NCBI GenBank assembly: GCA_963803425.1 | Contig: CAWDMA010000002.1 | Coordinates: 248,001-312,000 of the forward strand | Reading direction: 5' to 3' | Source: DASPWW01 sp963803425 | Lineage (GTDB): Bacteria; Actinomycetota; Thermoleophilia; Solirubrobacterales; 70-9 | DNA length: 64,000 nucleotides | Shown: positions 62,457-64,000 of the stretch, in pieces | Layout of the letters: each line of letters begins with the position of its first letter | Position numbering within the stretch: position 1 is the stretch's first letter | The notes under the pieces: model-generated | Database searches by the model: none | What the model was told of the DNA's origin: nothing | Seen by the model: only the letters and a program-made list of their open reading frames with translations | Translations under genes and position numbers: made by a program

Positions 62457-63904
62457 CGGGAGTAGAACTGGCCGTGGAAGCCGTGCGGGATGTGGTGCGG
62501 CGCCGCGGCCCGGCCCAGCTCGTCGAAGGAGCTCGCGTCGATCACGGCGAGGAAGGAGAGGCGGGCCTCAGAGTCGAGCACCACGGAGAGGATCACGCCG
62601 TCGTCCTCGGCCTTCGCGTCCGGCGCGGCAACGAACACGGGCTCGCCCGGGAAGCAGCCGGGCTCCGCCCACGCCCTCACCTCGCCGCTGGTGACGTCGA
62701 CCTTCACCACCTGGTCGAACCACTCGCTGTCCGGCCGCTCGAACCCGGCGCCGTACGTGAACCGGTACTCGCGCTCGTTCCGGGCGCGGTAGTTGATCCG
62801 GGGTAGCTCGAATGAGACGTCGGCAAGCTGCTCCTCGTGGACGGGGCCGCCTTCGAGCGGCATCCGGTAGCGCCGCGGGCGGCCCATCGGGATCGGATCG
62901 TCGCCGGCCCGCAGCCGCTCCACCTCGAGCACTCCGATCAGCGACGGGTCCTCGTACGCGCACAGGTCGACGATCAGCTCGCCGCCGTGCTCGAACGCGT
63001 TCACGTGGTGGAACCCGAAGCAGGGCTCGGCCTCGTAAGTGCCGTGCAGCTCGCCCGTGCCGCGCTCGATCACCAGGAAGCGAGTGCCGCGCTCGGGCTT
63101 CCACTCGTAGTTGTCGATGAACGCGCGACCGGCGAGTCCCGACGTGGCGAGCTTCACCGGGTTGACCACCAGCGGGAACTCGGCGAGCACCGCGTACCGC
63201 TCGGTCAGCCCGAAGCTGTGCATGTAGGCGGGCTCGCGGGTAGGGATCGAGGCGATCTGGCGACGCGAGGTCGAGCCCGGGGGAACGCCGTACACCTTGT
63301 ACGAGGTCCTGCGGCCGAAATGGACGACGTAGTTGAGGAACTCGCGGGTGTCGCGATCGAGGTGGGGATGCGCGGTCGACACCTGGCCGCCGAGCTTGTC
63401 CTGCCACTCGATCAGGCCGACGGTCTCCAGGGTCTCCGGATCGAACTCGACGGGGAGCGGCAGCTCGGTCATCGCGACATAGCGCTCGCCGAGCCGGCTC
63501 AGGTTGACGTTCGTGTTGTCGTTTCGCGGCGGCGACAGCATCGAGGTGACCCGCTTGAACAGCGAGCGGCACGGATCGTGCGCGAACCCGGCCATGTCGA
63601 GCTTGCCGGCGCGCGCCTGCCGGTATGCCTCGGTCCTCAGGAACCGGCTCGAGTACCCGACCCTGCCGTCCCCGAACGAGAACGCGTTCAGCATCGCCAG
63701 CCCGTCGAACCAGTGGCGGAGCGGCCTGCCCCCGACGTCGAGCAGCGCCGGTGTCACCCGGACCAGCTCCCCGGCGAGCCACTCCGGGACCTTCCCGCTC
63801 ACCTCGACGCGATCGACCACGACCTCGTCGTCGAGGTTCTCGAACCCGAGCCGGCTGCCCGCCGCCGGGCTTCGGACCGTCGCGGAATCTGTCGCGCTCT
63901 CCAC
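62453..63904 (-). CDS. Carotenoid cleavage oxygenase family (RPE65/CCO)
   Basis: 483 aa. The four Fe-binding histidines can be placed in STAHPHLD, YMHSFGLTE, CFGFHHVNAFEHGG and the terminal HGFHGQFYS. The N-terminal PEWLAGELVRVTPALL and GLAMLNAFSFGDGRVGYSSRFLRT resemble retinal-forming and apocarotenoid oxygenases. It would cleave a carotenoid or stilbene double bond. TAGGCT lies 9 nt before GTG 63904. Confidence 0.93.
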   Translation of the reverse strand: MESATDSATVRSPAAGSRLGFENLDDEVVVDRVEVSGKVPEWLAGELVRVTPALLDVGGRPLRHWFDGLAMLNAFSFGDGRVGYSSRFLRTEAYRQARAGKLDMAGFAHDPCRSLFKRVTSMLSPPRNDNTNVNLSRLGERYVAMTELPLPVEFDPETLETVGLIEWQDKLGGQVSTAHPHLDRDTREFLNYVVHFGRRTSYKVYGVPPGSTSRRQIASIPTREPAYMHSFGLTERYAVLAEFPLVVNPVKLATSGLAGRAFIDNYEWKPERGTRFLVIERGTGELHGTYEAEPCFGFHHVNAFEHGGELIVDLCAYEDPSLIGVLEVERLRAGDDPIPMGRPRRYRMPLEGGPVHEEQLADVSFELPRINYRARNEREYRFTYGAGFERPDSEWFDQVVKVDVTSGEVRAWAEPGCFPGEPVFVAAPDAKAEDDGVILSVVLDSEARLSFLAVIDASSFDELGRAAAPHHIPHGFHGQFYSR

Positions 63905-63933
63905 CTCGGCCGTAGCCTACCGGGGGCGGAGGC

Positions 63934-64000
63934 TCAGGCCGGGCTGGGCGCCCGGGCGCGATCGAGCGCCCGCGCCAACCGCTCCACGCCCTCGGGGATC
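63934..64000 (-). CDS. C-terminal end of a gene running off the right edge (partial), probably an aminotransferase
   Basis: Reads IPEGVERLARALDRARAPSPA up to TGA at 63936-63934. The ending IPEGVxRLAxAL is common at the C-terminus of class I/II PLP-dependent aminotransferases, but the piece is too short to be sure. Confidence 0.4.
   Translation of the reverse strand, partial: IPEGVERLARALDRARAPSPA

Noticed and set aside
62600..62635. Further copy of the hairpin repeat in the carotenoid oxygenase gene
   Set aside because: TTCGCGTCCGGCGCGGC resembles the core but lacks complementary arms, and the coded PDAKAEDDG fits the oxygenase frame.

Overview
The window is a 64 kb chromosomal segment of a very GC-rich, Gram-positive-type bacterium. 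The gene content points to Actinomycetota, most likely the Thermoleophilia (Solirubrobacterales/Gaiellales side): a fused PafB-PafC WYL regulator, an F420-associated zinc-metalloprotease family protein (DUF2342 type), an Lhr helicase next to a Nei-type glycosylase as in mycobacteria, CIRCE-controlled groESL, many GTG/TTG starts, and three small secreted proteins with a Lys-rich segment behind the signal anchor. The class is an inference. No phage, transposase, integrase or CRISPR array was seen, and no stretch above about 300 bases lacks a gene.

Layout. 1-8.1 kb: a partial gene end, a decayed beta-helix protein, a broken FAD oxidoreductase, fumC, a lipoprotein, ileS, a secreted protein and trxA. 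8.1-21.4 kb: DNA repair and housekeeping genes (GT2 glycosyltransferase, PolX, trehalose phosphatase, ArfB, a YhaM-type nuclease, PAC2, a helicase-nuclease, an inositol-phosphatase-like enzyme, DUF2342, a coiled-coil protein, Mrp), most of them interrupted by closely spaced single-base indels. 21.4-31.1 kb: ferredoxin, epimerase, groESL, SRPBCC, ASCH, pcm-crp, an ABC-2 exporter, and a FIST/HD-GYP signalling pair. 31.1-36.5 kb: nei-lhr. 36.6-41.1 kb: cupin, an NTF2-like protein and the dTDP-rhamnose operon rmlA-D-B-C. 41.2-54.7 kb: MOSC, a PNPOx-like protein, penicillin acylase, an MBL hydrolase, PafBC, five more NTF2-like proteins, a second YhaM-type nuclease, SDR, a crotonase, VOC, two secreted proteins. 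54.7-64 kb: tRNA-Phe, a crotonase, a SLOG protein, a SHOCT protein, a MrfA-like helicase, a divergent folP, HAD, SDR, a DtxR-type regulator, a carotenoid oxygenase, and the end of a further gene.

Two sequence-level patterns run through the window. First, at least eighteen genes have a TANNNT or GATACT hexamer 6-8 nt upstream of the start codon and no Shine-Dalgarno, so leaderless transcription looks common; this was used to choose starts. Second, a hairpin-forming mini-repeat with a constant core of about 17-20 nt and variable but complementary arms occurs at four sites. It is tripled as an exact 60-bp tandem inside lhr, adding 20 residues per copy in frame. The dense indels at 8-21 kb and 39-41 kb interrupt conserved genes without removing motifs and look like sequence error rather than decay.
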